Part shown: positions 31,515 to 41,264 of the stretch, piece after piece
Numbering within the stretch: the first letter of the stretch is position 1
Layout: every line of letters begins with the position of its first letter
Source of the DNA: Doryteuthis pealeii
Taxonomy: Eukaryota; Mollusca; Cephalopoda; Myopsida; Loliginidae
Direction of reading: 5' to 3'
DNA length: 64,000 nt
Assembly: GCA_023376005.1 (NCBI GenBank)
Contig: CM042157.1
Coordinates: 86,390,306 to 86,454,305 of the forward strand
Made by a program: the position numbers and the translations under genes
Notes under the pieces: model-generated
Told to the model about the DNA's origin: nothing
Database searches by the model: none
The model's input: only the letters and a program-made list of their open reading frames with translations

Positions 31515-31825
31515 GAGAATAAATATTTTTAAAAATATAACAAACACATGATGTTATGATTAGGGGAAACAATTTTTGCACGTGCATTGATCACGTCATT
31601 GGCTTTCGTAAACAAACGCACATATAAAAATTAACTGTTAATAACATCATATTCACACATTCACTATACACTTAACATCTTTCATTTTGTCCCTCACATA
31701 AACATTACTTAACAGTGTCCTGAAGATGGTACAATATACCGAAATGCTTAAGTATTGACACATAAAATGGTTTCCCCTAATCATAACATCCTGTGTTTGT
31801 TATATTTTAAAAATATTTTCTTCTC
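31515..31825. mobile_element. Foldback element carrying an intact-core hammerhead
   Basis: Inverted arms 31515-31570 and 31770-31825 (AACAAACACATGATGTTATG and its complement) enclose about 200 bp with the ribozyme 31715-31761 next to the right arm. TTGTCGGATTAATTTCCTC follows the right arm. Confidence 0.7.
31715..31761 (+). ncRNA. Hammerhead ribozyme, type I, intact core
   Basis: Stem I GTGTC (31715-31719) with GACAC (31757-31761); core CTGAAGA (31720-31726); stem II GGTA/TACC with loop CAATA; GAA at 31741-31743; stem III ATGC TTAA GTAT (four pairs including G-U); position 17 is U. It shares no stem I sequence with family E yet folds the same way. Confidence 0.83.
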
Positions 31826-31870
31826 ATATTGTCGGATTAATTTCCTCACCGTATTTCCATTTCTTGTCTA

Positions 31871-32276
31871 TCTATACATAGATAAAGGGCAGTTGTTTTG
31901 TATATGTATGTCCGGAGGAAAATTCGAAAATAAAACAATTAACGACAAAGTAGATATATATACACATTAAATACCACCAGGGCTTGGTTTTTGAGCAAAA
32001 ATAATGAAGGTTTGATTTGTATTTGTGAGGATGGTTGAAAAATAAAATTTAAATGATAACAGCATATAATTTCTTTTGCATTTAAGATTTTAAATAGTAG
32101 ACATTATTTTTCTTTTTAGAGTGGTTGAATCAACGCAAGGTCTTTTTTTTTTTACATAGGGATGTTAATGGGGCATCCTGCGAGGATCCAACTCGGGATT
32201 CAATAATAATCGATGTGTGAGACTAATTTTTTTTACCTCCCCCACTACCGAGGCAATGCCGGGTAGCCGCTTCTAG
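31871..32276 (+). mobile_element. Helitron-like family H2, full length (406 bp)
   Basis: Starts TCTATACATAGATAAAGGGC after A and ends TTCTAG before T. The hairpin CTACCGAGGCAATGCCGGGTAG precedes the end by 6-7 bases. Co-linear with the minus copies at 15922-16071 and 16073-16425. Non-autonomous. Confidence 0.8.
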
Positions 32277-32429
32277 TATCTTATAGTTGTCTCATGGTCA
32301 TGAATATTTTTAGATTTTCTTGATTGAGTGTTGTATAATTCATATTGGCATCAGTGTTTAAATCCAAGTAAAAAAAAATAGGCGATGTTTAAGTTAATTT
32401 TTAACCATTACTGGGCTAAAACTAATTAT

Positions 32430-32960
32430 ACTCAGTATTATCTGCGTTGTTCGGACTATTGTCCCCATCTTCATTGTTATTTGTACAACGTTTCGGCCGA
32501 TATGCCTTCCGGCCTTCTTCGGGTATTTCTTGTCGGACTCGGGAACCTTCTCGGACTCGGGAACCTTCTTTTCGGACTCGGGAACTTTCTTGTCGTAATC
32601 GGGAGCCATCACGGAACTTTGAACCTAACCCTTTATTTAGTCCACGGGGGGTATCCTGTTCTTATTCCGCTAACCATAGCTGGGGTAGGAGTTGTGTTAA
32701 TTATTTTTCTAACTACCTTCACTCAGGATTGAACTCGGGTTCCAGAGATAACTGTCACTTAGAACTGTCTTAACCCAACTACCTTATCCACTAGGCCATG
32801 TGTCCAATTGGTTCCCGAGTCCGAGAAGGTTCCCGAGTCCGACAAGAAATACCCGAAGAAGGCCGGAGTGTATATCGGCCGAAACCTTGTACAAATAACA
32901 ATGAAGATGGGGACAATAGTCCGAATAACGCAGATAATAATAATCTTCAAGCCTCATCCC
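32430..32960. mobile_element. Foldback element family D, best complete copy
   Basis: Left arm (minus sense) 32430-32590 and inverted right arm 32812-32960. Each arm has 'cggccgaaac' and two GAGTCCGAGAAGGTTCCC-type 21-bp units. The centre (32700-32812, minus) holds a tRNA-Arg-like segment: TGGCCTAGTGGATAAGG as A box and AACCCGAGTTCAATCC as B box. The arms contain a hammerhead-like core, but stem I arms do not pair, so I call it only core-like. Other copies: 14391-15300, 21335-22135, 35813-36410, 39895-40285, 55445-56010. Confidence 0.8.
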
Positions 32961-32989
32961 AAACATTCAGAGAAATAATTATACTCAGT

Positions 32990-33275
32990 TTTGTTGGTTG
33001 GTTGGTTGGTTGGTTGGTTGGTTGGTTGGTTGGGTTTTACAGCAATTCAATCCATTGGGTTATTTTATGCCGAGGACGTTTTGGTTATATTGATTCTTGA
33101 TGGGTACTCAATTTTTTAAAACTCATTTGTTTTCTATCTAATCCATAGATGGGATCCTAACAGTTACTACAATTCTGGATCAAAATAGACCTGGTAGTAA
33201 TGGTCATGAAGGGATACTCCGCATTCCCCAGAGCTCCAGAACTGTAACTTCACCACTAGATACATTTTAATAGGG
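32990..33275 (-). mobile_element. Diverged family A-like element with (AACC)n tail
   Basis: On the minus strand: CACCATCAGATAG-like start region decayed, ATCCATAGATGGGATCCTAAC-like block, then a (CCAA)n tail seen as TTGG repeats at 32996-33030. It shares family A's 3' design but is clearly older. Confidence 0.6.
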
Positions 33276-33335
33276 AATTAGATGTTGCTATTCTAATGAC
33301 ACAATACATACAAAACACAAACACGTTCACACTTA

Positions 33336-33480
33336 TCCCATCTATGGGTTAAATAGAAAAACATGAGTTGATAAACAAAATTGTATTATGCATTAAGAAT
33401 TAATTTATTTCACAACTTTGTCGGCATTAAATGACCCACCGAGGTTGATATGCCGTAAAACAAAACAAACCAAACCAAAC
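33336..33480 (+). mobile_element. Family A retroposon, 5'-truncated, with 11-bp target duplication
   Basis: Only the last ~145 bp of family A are present. GTTCACACTTA flanks it at 33325-33335 and 33481-33491. 5' truncation plus a precise duplication is the classic outcome of target-primed reverse transcription. Confidence 0.87.
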
Positions 33481-33750
33481 GTTCACACTTATGCCAACAA
33501 ATGCATAATCTCTTTCCGGCGATTACATCCAAGATAATCGGCCTGCCTTGTTGGGCATATCGGTAGCAAGAATGTTTATCATTTGTGATCGAATCAAGTA
33601 AAAACAGATGATTGTTAATTGAGTCATTTCACAGCGAGAATCACAGTTTTATTGAAGGGAATAGATTAATATACGTCAGAAATGTATTTCGATTTGATCT
33701 GGCCAAATGATTTATTACCGATGTGTAGATTAGTAATTAATTGAAACTTG

Positions 33751-33752
<2 letters not shown>

Positions 33753-33781
<29 letters not shown>

Positions 33782-33825
33782 GCATGCATACACATAAATA
33801 TCATGAATTAAAAATAATGGAATAG

Positions 33826-33877
<52 letters not shown>

Positions 33878-33890
33878 ATATATATATATG
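33753..33890. repeat. (GT)n and (TA)n microsatellites
   Basis: GT tract 33753-33780 and TA tract 33831-33889. Confidence 0.93.
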
Positions 33891-33930
33891 TTGTAGATTT
33901 TGCGTCTCCGTATGCTTCTAGTGCGTATAA

Positions 33931-34553
33931 ATATTTGAGATATATTTTTGTATCTGTATCCGTTGTTGGAAATACATATACCAGGTTTGGGCATAGGTGT
34001 GAAGCATTAACGTACCATATTATGCTAATGTTGTTACCATAATATGTAAGTCAAGGAATAAATATCAGAAAACTGTAGTTTTTTTTAGTTTCTTTTATTT
34101 AGACGTAGTGGTAAATTTTCAGGATAGTGACATCCCTTCTTCCTGACCGTGAATTTTAGTAGTGATCTATATATATACTCATATTTCCAAAACACCCCCA
34201 TACCACCAACCCCATTACCCCCATCACACGACCACACACAGAGTACAAACTCATTAATCTCCAACGGACCAACCAGCAACAAGCACCACCACACCATTTC
34301 AACGTACCGGACAAGCAGCCACAGATCACTACTATAATTCACGGTCAGGAAGAAGGGACGTGACAGTCCTGAAAATTCACCACTCGTCTAAATAAAAGAA
34401 ACTAAAAAAACTACAGAGTTTTCTGATATGTATTCCTTGACTAACATATTATGGTAACAACATTAGCATAATATAGTACGTTAATGCTTCACACCTATGC
34501 CCAAACCTGGTATATGTATTTCCAACAACGGATACAAATACTAAAATACATCT

Positions 34554-34560
<7 letters not shown>
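33931..34560. repeat. Large inverted repeat, ~237-bp arms with 155-bp centre
   Basis: Arms 33931-34167 and 34323-34560 match closely (CCAGGTTTGGGCATAGGTGTG, ACGGTCAGGAAGAAGGGA). The centre has a C-rich plus strand (CCCCCATACCACCAACC, CACCACCACACC). No ribozyme core or coding recognised. The arms end in (TA)n. Confidence 0.87.
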
Positions 34561-34594
<34 letters not shown>

Positions 34595-34606
34595 TTTCCA
34601 CAAATA

Positions 34607-34662
<56 letters not shown>

Positions 34663-34663
34663 G
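34558..34663. repeat. (TA)n/(CA)n flanked by a 17-bp inverted repeat
   Basis: TTTTCCACAAATACC at 34594 pairs with GGTATTTGTGGAAAA at 34663; CA and TA tracts form the loop. Confidence 0.85.
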
Positions 34664-34754
34664 GTATTTGTGGAAAAGGTGACTTATCGGTGAAACAGGT
34701 CACAGTGGTTAGTTGATGAAAGATTCACAATGATAAGGCAGCGATATAACAAAT

Positions 34755-34880
34755 ATAAAGTGCTCAATACGTTAGTAGAGCAAATTCATTATCATAAAGG
34801 TACACGGTAATAACCTACTCGAGTTTCACCATAAGGATCTTCAGGGTTAAATCCACTGGATTAATCAAGATATTGATTAA
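34755..34880 (-). mobile_element. Hammerhead-bearing repeat, family H1 (minus)
   Basis: Reverse complement of the 7180-7310 family, containing the TATTGAGCAC box (34759-34769), CTCTACTAACG and the ribozyme. Sequence 34881-35086 after it is unassigned. Confidence 0.65.
34811..34849 (-). ncRNA. Hammerhead ribozyme, type I, intact core, weak stem II
   Basis: On the minus strand: stem I TAACC with GGTTA (five pairs), core CTGAAGA, stem II CC/GG with loop TTAT, GAA, stem III AC/GT around TCGA, position 17 A. The two-pair stem II is the weakest point. The homologue at 7218 has lost C3. Confidence 0.72.
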
Positions 34881-35086
34881 TTGCTGTTGATTGCATGTGT
34901 GTGTGTTTTTTGTTGCGATAAACGGTTGATTACAGGACTGCAGTCAAAGAACGCCGATTCAAGATTCGAAAATTCAAAAAATTCAACACAGATTTTCATA
35001 GAGACATCATTAATAAGTAAGATTTATTCTCGGTATAGATGAATTTGACTATAAATCAAATATTCATTGATAACCTTACGCAATTC

Positions 35087-35155
35087 CTGATGGCATTGTG
35101 ACGTAAGCAGTGACGTAGTTTAGGTTACAGACAGACTCCGAATCTCTATTATACT
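35087..35155 (-). mobile_element. Helitron-like 5' end, family K2 (fragment)
   Basis: The minus strand reads ATAATAGAGATTCGGAGTC, then CACTGCTTACGTCACAATGC, matching the start of 54746-55139. A possible H2 3' relic (GGCAATGCCGGGTATTCC) is at 35397-35415. The rest of 35160-35637 is unassigned. Confidence 0.5.
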
Positions 35156-35637
35156 GTGATGAATGACAGCTGCCTTATTACGCAATTTTTGGATATGTTA
35201 TATATTTTTAATTTACATGTTTTGATTTTATTCGAGATTATTTCTGTTAATTTTTCATTTTGGAATTGTAATATGAATTTGTCAGTTCAATTCGCCTCAC
35301 GGAAAACGTGCTTGCTTTAAAAGAAAATCCACAAAAGCTGTTTTAGAATATTTTTTTAAAGAAATAATCAGTCTTCCGGATATTATTTTGATTACAGGCA
35401 ATGCCGGGTATTCCTGATAATACAAAAGACAACTTTCAGATTGCATAATGTCACGCAAAATGTGACAGAGTTAAACTTTTTCAAAAACCAAAAAAAGATT
35501 AAATATGTAGGAAAATAAAAGAAATTATGATTAAAATTTAACGCTAAAAGCATTTTTAATTTAAAATTTAATGTTCATTTCCAAACACAAAAATACAACT
35601 AAATATCTCCCTATTTTCAAGAATACTAAGTCGACGA

Positions 35638-35706
35638 AGAGACCTATAGTCGATATCAACCATACAGCGAGGGAGTCTATCCCTTTTCACTAGCGCTAGA
35701 CTAGAA
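35638..35706 (-). mobile_element. tRNA-Lys-like SINE, 3' fragment
   Basis: AGCGAGGGAGTCTATCCC and CACTAGCGCTAGAC match the SINE 3' region in minus orientation. The rest is absent. Confidence 0.6.
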
Positions 35707-35717
35707 CTTTTTTTGTG

Positions 35718-35790
35718 CCTGATGTGAAGCGTCACAGTTGCGAAGTGGCTAACAAACTGGACTGCGATATCATACTCAACGGTTTCTCTG
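35718..35790 (+). mobile_element. tRNA-like SINE head, second type (fragment)
   Basis: AGTGGCTAACAAACTGGACTG is close to the heads at 41475 and 41703 (GTGGCTAACGCGCTGGACT type). No B box or body follows. Confidence 0.5.
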
Positions 35791-35812
35791 AATTTTTTTT
35801 AGATGAGACTTG

Positions 35813-36410
35813 ATAATTAGTATAATTTGGATTATTCGGACTATTGTCCTCATCTTCATTGTTATCTGTACAGCATTTCGGCCGATGTAAAGTAAGTAAA
35901 GTCGACGGGGCAGCCTAAAGTCGCTATCAGCCAATCAGCGAGGGAGTCTATCCCCTTTTCAATAGCGCTAGACCAAGGAGATTGTTTTAGCATCTGAGGT
36001 GGAGCGCCACACCTACCATCAGCTCCTTACTTTACCGCACAGATCCCTGTGCTACTCATACGCTGAGTTGGCGGGGACCGGTATGGAACAAGGAACCATG
36101 TGGTTTCTAGGCGAACGCTCTACCGACTGAGCTAAATTCTTGTCGAAATCAGGAACTTTCCTTTCGAACTCGGGAACTTTCTCGTGGTAATAGGGAGCCA
36201 TCAGGGAACTTCGAACCCAACCCTTTATTCAGTCCACGGGAGTATCCTGTTCTCATTCCGCAAACCATAGCTTGGGGTAAGGTGTTAAGCTGTGTTAATT
36301 ATTATTCTATGTTACTGCTGTCCCTGATCAGGATTGAACCTGCAGCCTAGACATAACTGTCACTTAGCCCAACGCCTTTACCCACTATGCTATGTGTCCA
36401 ATTGCAACAG
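35813..36410 (-). mobile_element. Foldback/SINE family D (minus) with a nested tRNA-Lys-like SINE
   Basis: The arm begins at 35813 and is broken at 35888 by the SINE (35890-36134, minus), then resumes (GAAATCAGGAACTTTCC, GGGAGCCATCAGGGAAC, CCGCAAACCATAGC) to the tRNA-Arg-like core near 36330-36405. The nesting order shows that the tRNA-Lys-like SINE is younger. Confidence 0.78.
35890..36134 (-). mobile_element. tRNA-Lys-like SINE (OK-type), nested
   Basis: Full body in minus orientation from the GTAAAGTCGACGGGGC end to GTAGAGCGTTCGCC and AGCTCAG at the head. Inserted into a family D element. Confidence 0.82.
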
Positions 36411-36605
36411 TAACATAGAATAATAATTAACACAGCTTAACTCCTGTACCCCAGCTATGGTTAGCGGAATGGGGGCAGGATATCCCCATAGTTAACGGGT
36501 TCAAACTTCAGCCGTACTATTGCGATCATTTTCGGGTTAATATTCTTAGAAAAAGTATGAGTACCTTCATCACCAGTCTATTGGTTAAATAGTACCCCTT
36601 TTTAT
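36410..36605 (+). mobile_element. Inverted family D core joined to a tRNA-like SINE body
   Basis: 36410-36485 repeats part of the D body in the opposite sense (AACATAGAATAATAATTAAC, CAGCTATGGTTAGCGGAATG). 36495-36600 matches the second-type SINE body at 41755-41850 (GTTCAAACTTCAGCC, ATCATTTTCGGGTTAATA). Confidence 0.55.
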
Positions 36606-36704
36606 TCACGTGACAATTTTCCCCTCACATATGCACACAGAATGTTACCTATTTTCCGCTTACAATCAAACCAGCATAAAGAAACGAAATAAATAGAACT
36701 ACTT

Positions 36705-36850
36705 CGGAGGCGCTCCAATTGACTTGACAAACCGTTCAAATCCTGGACGTGGCTGTTTTAGTTTCACTTCGCGCTAAATCGCTTGGGATAGGTATGATTC
36801 CATCAATCCCCGCTTCCAGCTATATGTAAATGGTTAAGTAGACTGGACAC
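36705..36850 (+). mobile_element. tRNA-Gln-like SINE (family B), diverged
   Basis: CGTTCAAATCCTGGACGTGG (B box), CTTGGGATAGGTATGATTCC and TATGTAAATGG in order. The A box is degraded. Confidence 0.65.
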
Positions 36851-36978
36851 TTTAGCGTTGATATTACAAACATACTAAAAGCCCATGAGTGATACACAAT
36901 AGCATTGATAATATAATAATTATGTGTGCATTTGATAAAGTAGGCTTGTAAGGAATTATTTACTTTTTAATAGCATAT

Positions 36979-37043
<65 letters not shown>

Positions 37044-37078
37044 TAGATAGATAGATAGATAGATATAGATATATATAT
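36979..37078. repeat. (TA)n/(TAGA)n microsatellite
   Basis: TA tract to 37040 then GATA repeats to 37078. Confidence 0.95.
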
Positions 37079-37115
37079 GAAAGGTAAAATGGATATGAAT
37101 CCAACAATATGTGTA

Positions 37116-37282
37116 GAAAGTTTGTAAAAAAACAAGATGTTAAAAGTTTTGCTGACAGAAATCTGTTTCGACCATATGAAGAGGTCTTTATCAAATCATT
37201 ACAATGTTGCTTTGATAAATCTGGTCGAAACAGATTTCTGTCAGCAAAACTTTTTAACATCTGTTTTTTTTCTACAAACTTT

Positions 37283-37283
<1 letters not shown>
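37116..37283. mobile_element. Foldback with hammerhead, family F
   Basis: Arms 37116-37174 and 37222-37283 (AGTTTTGCTGACAGAAATC and its complement). The right arm has the ribozyme 37207-37247. The left arm has a minus-strand GGTC-GAA-ACAG version without matching stem I. GAATCCAACAATATGTG outside the left arm is the complement of the TGTTGGATTC/TGTCGGATT-type motif. Confidence 0.78.
37207..37247 (+). ncRNA. Hammerhead-like ribozyme with U3-A8 core and shortened stem II
   Basis: Stem I TTGCT/AGCAA (five pairs), TTGATAA core (U3 and A8), GAA at 37227-37229, stem III ACAG ATTT CTGT, position 17 C (GUC). Stem II is reduced to ATCTGGTC without a good hairpin. The copy at 48107 retains a GACC/GGTC stem II. 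Confidence 0.62.

Positions 37284-37284
<1 letters not shown>

Positions 37285-37355
<71 letters not shown>
37285..37355. repeat. (CA)n/(TA)n microsatellite
   Basis: CA tract 37285-37320, TA tract 37321-37355, directly after the foldback. Confidence 0.95.
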
Positions 37356-37359
<4 letters not shown>

Positions 37360-37484
37360 AATTTTTTTTATTTCTAAACTCCGACAGTAAAAAAAAAATC
37401 CCGGCTATATAGTTTGTAATTACACAATACAAAATCTTGTATGGAGAATATATATATATATATATATAATATATATATATATAT

Positions 37485-37712
37485 ATGAGAAGTAAATAAA
37501 CAGACGATGTGTTTTGATATGGCTTTTTTTAGCCGACAATTTTTGGGAGAATATGTGCTTAATTGAAGTCGTACCAAATTTTTGAAAATTAATTAATTAA
37601 TAATTAATAAATTAGGCAGGAATACCTATTCAAATGTAAGGCTAAGCAAATCGAGAAAATCAATCTCTGTATGTACATTTCAGCCTATTAGGCCTCATCA
37701 GCAGAGCTATAT
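37485..37712 (-). mobile_element. Family E hammerhead repeat (minus), long 3' end
   Basis: Includes the ribozyme and a longer 3' body: GTACGACTTCAATTAAGC-like, TTCTCCCAAAAATTGTCGG and AAAAAAAGCC, then ACATCGTCTGTTTACTTCTC, ending at (TA)n. The ATTGTCGG near the end is shared with other ribozyme repeats. Confidence 0.8.
37665..37706 (-). ncRNA. Hammerhead ribozyme, type I, family E
   Basis: CTCTG/CAGAG stem I, CTGATGA, stem II GGCC/GGCT (one G-U pair), GAA, ATGTACAT stem III, A17. Core complete. Confidence 0.85.
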
Positions 37713-37726
37713 ATATATATATATAT

Positions 37727-37759
<33 letters not shown>

Positions 37760-37764
37760 ATATA
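37711..37764. repeat. (TA)n microsatellite
   Basis: TA tract with one TTTATA interruption. 37765-37865 is unassigned. Confidence 0.93.
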
Positions 37765-37866
37765 AGAAAGATCAAATCATCTGCACCTCCTACAAAAAAT
37801 CAGTTGGTACTATAAAAATGGCTAAAAGAAAAAAATAGTGTAAGAGTTGCCTAAGTTAAATATACT

Positions 37867-38000
37867 GAAGTGCTCAATACAAAAAGTAGAGCTAATAGAT
37901 AATAGAGTAAGCCTAATGAGTCATGTTCTCCTAACCGAATATCAAGATAATTCAAAATTATCCTGATAATCCGTTAGGAGAAACCTAGGTAGATATATTA
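37867..38000 (+). mobile_element. Hammerhead foldback with TATTGAGCAC box
   Basis: Box on the minus strand at 37869-37879. Inverted arms 37925-37952 and 37955-37984 (GTTCTCCTAACCGAATATC and its complement). The ribozyme is in the right arm. Confidence 0.68.
37959..37995 (+). ncRNA. Hammerhead-like ribozyme, G8 is A
   Basis: Stem I TATC/GATA; core CTGATAA (G8 to A); stem II TCC/GGA with loop GTTA; GAA; stem III ACC/GGT; position 17 A. C3 opposite A8 breaks the core pair, so activity is doubtful. Confidence 0.6.
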
Positions 38001-38018
38001 TTTGCATCATTACAATTA

Positions 38019-38019
<1 letters not shown>

Positions 38020-38072
<53 letters not shown>
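38020..38072. repeat. (CT)n/(TA)n microsatellite
   Basis: CT tract to 38041, then TA tract. Confidence 0.95.
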
Positions 38073-38077
<5 letters not shown>

Positions 38078-38360
38078 TAAGTAAACAAACAAATGTGTTT
38101 ATTTAATATGGCTTTTTTTAGCCGCCAATTTTTTTGGGATATGTGCTTAATTGAAGTCATACCTAATTTTGAAAATTAATTATTTATTAATTAATGAATT
38201 TAAGCGGGCATATATTTTCAAATGTAAGGCTAAACAAGGCTTGACATTTTCTCGATTTGTTTAGCCTTACATTTGAACATATATGCCCGCCTAAATTCAT
38301 TAATTATTAACTAATCAATTTTCAAAATTAGGTATGACTCCAATTAAGCACATATCCCCC

Positions 38361-38365
<5 letters not shown>
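38073..38365. mobile_element. Head-to-head family E pair lacking the ribozyme
   Basis: Minus copy 38073-38236 and plus copy 38258-38365 share the family E body (AATGTAAGGCTAAACAAGG, TAGGTATGACTCCAATTAAGC). The ribozyme region at the centre is deleted except for TTGACATTTTCTCGATTTG. Confidence 0.75.
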
Positions 38366-38423
<58 letters not shown>

Positions 38424-38446
38424 TGTGTATATATATATATATATGA
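38365..38446. repeat. (TA)n/(TG)n microsatellite
   Basis: TA, TG, then TA tracts. Confidence 0.95.
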
Positions 38447-38515
38447 GTAAGAAAAGGTGGAATGAAAACATCACACAATGCTGTTAAAGAAGAAAACAAT
38501 TTATAATATAATCAT

Positions 38516-38564
38516 AGCTGATATTGATCAATATTTCGATTTTACAAAAATCATCATCAGAGCT
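38516..38564 (-). ncRNA. Hammerhead ribozyme, type I, intact core
   Basis: On the minus strand: stem I AGCT with AGCT, core CTGATGA (38554-38560), stem II GATTTT/AAAATC around TGT, GAA (38535-38537), stem III ATATT GATC AATAT (five pairs), position 17 C. All core residues match the consensus. The surrounding 38446-38600 is probably its host repeat. 38601-38880 is unassigned. Confidence 0.82.
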
Positions 38565-38904
38565 CATTCACTCCCGTAGTTGTTTGGGTCGGAGAGGAAA
38601 GTCAAAATGAGTTTACAAAACAAAAAAAAAAAACCCTAATACTGCAAAAAACGAAAGACGTTACAATATTCACCAACGTGGACATTTCGCGCCATATATA
38701 TGTCGGTCATGTCTCATGTATATCTTTTGTCAACAAATGTAGCGAATTTTTGAGATGTTGGCAACAAGACGGAACAATTTAAACGGAAGGGGATGGGTGT
38801 TAGGAAATGTGACGGTTGGAATTCAAAAGACTTTTAGTAAAGGAATTTTTTACGATTAATTGTTTTTATTATTTAAATTTCATTTTTATTTTTAAGTTCT
38901 GTAA

Positions 38905-39007
38905 TTCATAAATGATTAGATATTTATATATATTATATATATATTAGATATTTATGATTAGATATTTATATATATTATATATATATATATATTAGATATT
39001 TATGATT

Positions 39008-39071
<64 letters not shown>
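38905..39071. repeat. (TA)n microsatellite with TTAGATATTTATGA units
   Basis: Three ~50-bp units before a pure TA tract 39010-39070. 39072-39450 after it is unassigned. Confidence 0.92.
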
Positions 39072-39072
<1 letters not shown>

Positions 39073-39449
39073 AGCTCCTCCACACGGGCATTTGTTTGAA
39101 TACGGATTGAGGTTCGATCCCAGACAAAAATAGGTATGTAGATCTTCATGACAGACATGCCGGCAAAGTTTATAACACTTGGATGTTTGCTTAGATATAT
39201 AACCCTCATTTACTCACGTGGATCTGAGTAAATAATTCGAAATACAGTCAAACTAATGTATATTGAAAATCGATATTCTCTTCGCTTCCATTATCTGATA
39301 TCCCCTTTGATCTTCTCCCCACCTCCCCAGTTGCATCTGGTCTATGTCCAAGCTCAACGACCTCTAGACAGGTACTGGTGGGTGGGGATTGCATTTTATG
39401 TAATAGATTTGATGAGGACTAAAGTTTGTCTCTGATTTAACACAAACTT

Positions 39450-39512
39450 AGATACTAGCAAGAATATGCATCCTCCGCTGGGCATAATTATTTAAGTTTT
39501 AATGTAAGGAAC
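39450..39512 (-). mobile_element. Helitron-like family G, 3' end fragment
   Basis: ACTAGCAAGAATATGCATCC and TTTAAGTTTTAATGTAA on the plus strand are the reverse complement of the family G terminus. The hairpin has decayed. Confidence 0.6.
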
Positions 39513-39522
39513 TATATATCAA

Positions 39523-39690
39523 GGAAGCGCGTGGTGTAATGGTTAAAGTCATGGGAAATGGACTCGTCGCCCCGAGTTCAAATCCTGGACGTGGTAATTG
39601 CATTTCACTTAGCGCTAATACCCTTGGGAAAGTTATGAATCCAACTCTCCCTCCAGCTATGGGTAAATAGCAGGGCAGACTGGGTACGCA
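39523..39690 (+). mobile_element. tRNA-Gln-like SINE (family B), 3'-truncated
   Basis: GGAAGCGCGTGGTGTAATGG (A box), CGAGTTCAAATCCTGGACG (B box), CTTAGCGCTAATACCCTTGG and CAGCTATGGGTAAATAGC. Ends before the usual 3' segment. Confidence 0.82.
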
Positions 39691-39704
39691 TAAAAAATTA
39701 CATC

Positions 39705-39805
39705 TCTATTAATAATGGCGATTCCCTTCCGGTTTTTGTCTGTAATAAAAACTACGTCACTGCTTACGTCACATTACCCCAAATCGTCATAACATAGAAT
39801 AAATA
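39705..39805 (+). mobile_element. Helitron-like family K2, 5' end
   Basis: TCTATTAATAATGGCGATTC, CACTGCTTACGTCACATTAC and CATAGAATAAATACACTC, matching 54746-54850. No 3' terminus is found. Confidence 0.6.
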
Positions 39806-39894
39806 CACTCAATTTTGGGAACTTATAAACCTAATGTCTTGATTTGGCTAGAATATCTACCTATTTACTTATGTATGATTTTTTTTCACACTCA

Positions 39895-40285
39895 ATTGTC
39901 CAATTAGATACATGGCCTAATGGATAAGGTAGTTGGGTTAAGACCGTTCTAAGTGACAGTTATCTCTGGATCCTGAGTTCAATCCTGAGTAGAGGCAGTT
40001 AGAAAAATAATTAACACAGCTCCTACCCCAGCTATGGTTAGCGGAATGAGAACAGGATACCCCCGTGGAATAAATAAAGGGTTAGGTTCAAAGTTCCGTG
40101 ATGGCTCCCGATTACGACAAGAAAGCTCCATAGTTCGAAAAGAAGGTTCCCGAGTCCGAGAAGGTTCCCGAGTTCGAGTCCGACAAGAAATACCTGAAGA
40201 GGACCGGAGGGCATATCGGCCGAAACGTTATACAAATAACAATGAAGATGGGGACAATAGTCCGAATAATGCAGATAATACTAAG
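39895..40285 (+). mobile_element. Family D element (plus), tRNA-Arg-like head and right arm only
   Basis: ATGGCCTAATGGATAAGG (A box) and CTGAGTTCAATCCTGAG (B box) at 39912-39990. The body follows (CAGCTATGGTTAGCGGAATG, GTGATGGCTCCCG), then three 21-bp units and CTGAAGAGG...GGCCGAAACG. This copy looks like an ordinary SINE, so the foldback copies may be SINE inversions. Confidence 0.8.
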
Positions 40286-40344
40286 ATGATAACGGTCTCA
40301 ATTTTGAGAAACATGGGTATCATTATATATAGATTATCGACCGG

Positions 40345-40500
40345 TGTCTAGGTTGTTGTAGTAAACGTTTCGGCCATTGTATCCTCAGATCTTCTTCAGG
40401 TAACTTTCATATTTGATTACTTTCTCGGAATTTAGAATTGAAACCTTTAATTAACAGGGTTAGATTGTTCTTATTCTGCTGACCAGACTCAGAGGATATT
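40345..40500 (-). repeat. Family D-related arm (minus)
   Basis: GTAAACGTTTCGGCCATTG and CAGATCTTCTTCAGG resemble the D arm with a CTGAAGA...GAAAC core, but the rest is diverged. Confidence 0.5.
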
Positions 40501-40591
40501 TCATATCAACTAATTATTCTCTTGCTTTGTGGCATGCGTTAATTCATTCTTCAGATGTCACTTATAATAGAAAATCCTATGGAAATAATTA

Positions 40592-40595
<4 letters not shown>

Positions 40596-40638
<43 letters not shown>

Positions 40639-40947
40639 GCATATATAATATACATATATATATATACATACATATATATATACATATATATATACATGAA
40701 TATATATATACATACATATATATACGTATATATATACATATATACATACATATATATATATACATACATATATACATAACATATACATATAATATTTATA
40801 CGTATATACATATATACATATATATACATATATATATATATACATACATATATATACGTATATATATACATATATACATACATATATATACATATATATA
40901 CATATATATATACATATATATATATATACACATATATATATGTACAT

Positions 40948-40990
<43 letters not shown>

Positions 40991-41202
40991 CATATATATT
41001 ATATATATATACATATATATATATATACATACATATATATATACATATATACATATACGCATATATATATATATACATACATATATATACATATATACAT
41101 ACACACACATATATATATATACATATATATACATATACACACATATATATATACCATATATTATATATGTGTTTGTGTGTGTGTGTGTGGAGAGAGAGAG
41201 AG

Positions 41203-41262
<60 letters not shown>
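40596..41262. repeat. Degenerate (TA/TACA)n, (TG)n, (GA)n microsatellite block, ~670 bp
   Basis: TA-rich repeats with TACA units to 41160, TG to 41190, GA tract 41190-41262. Long open frames on both strands are artefacts. Confidence 0.95.
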
Positions 41263-41264
<2 letters not shown>

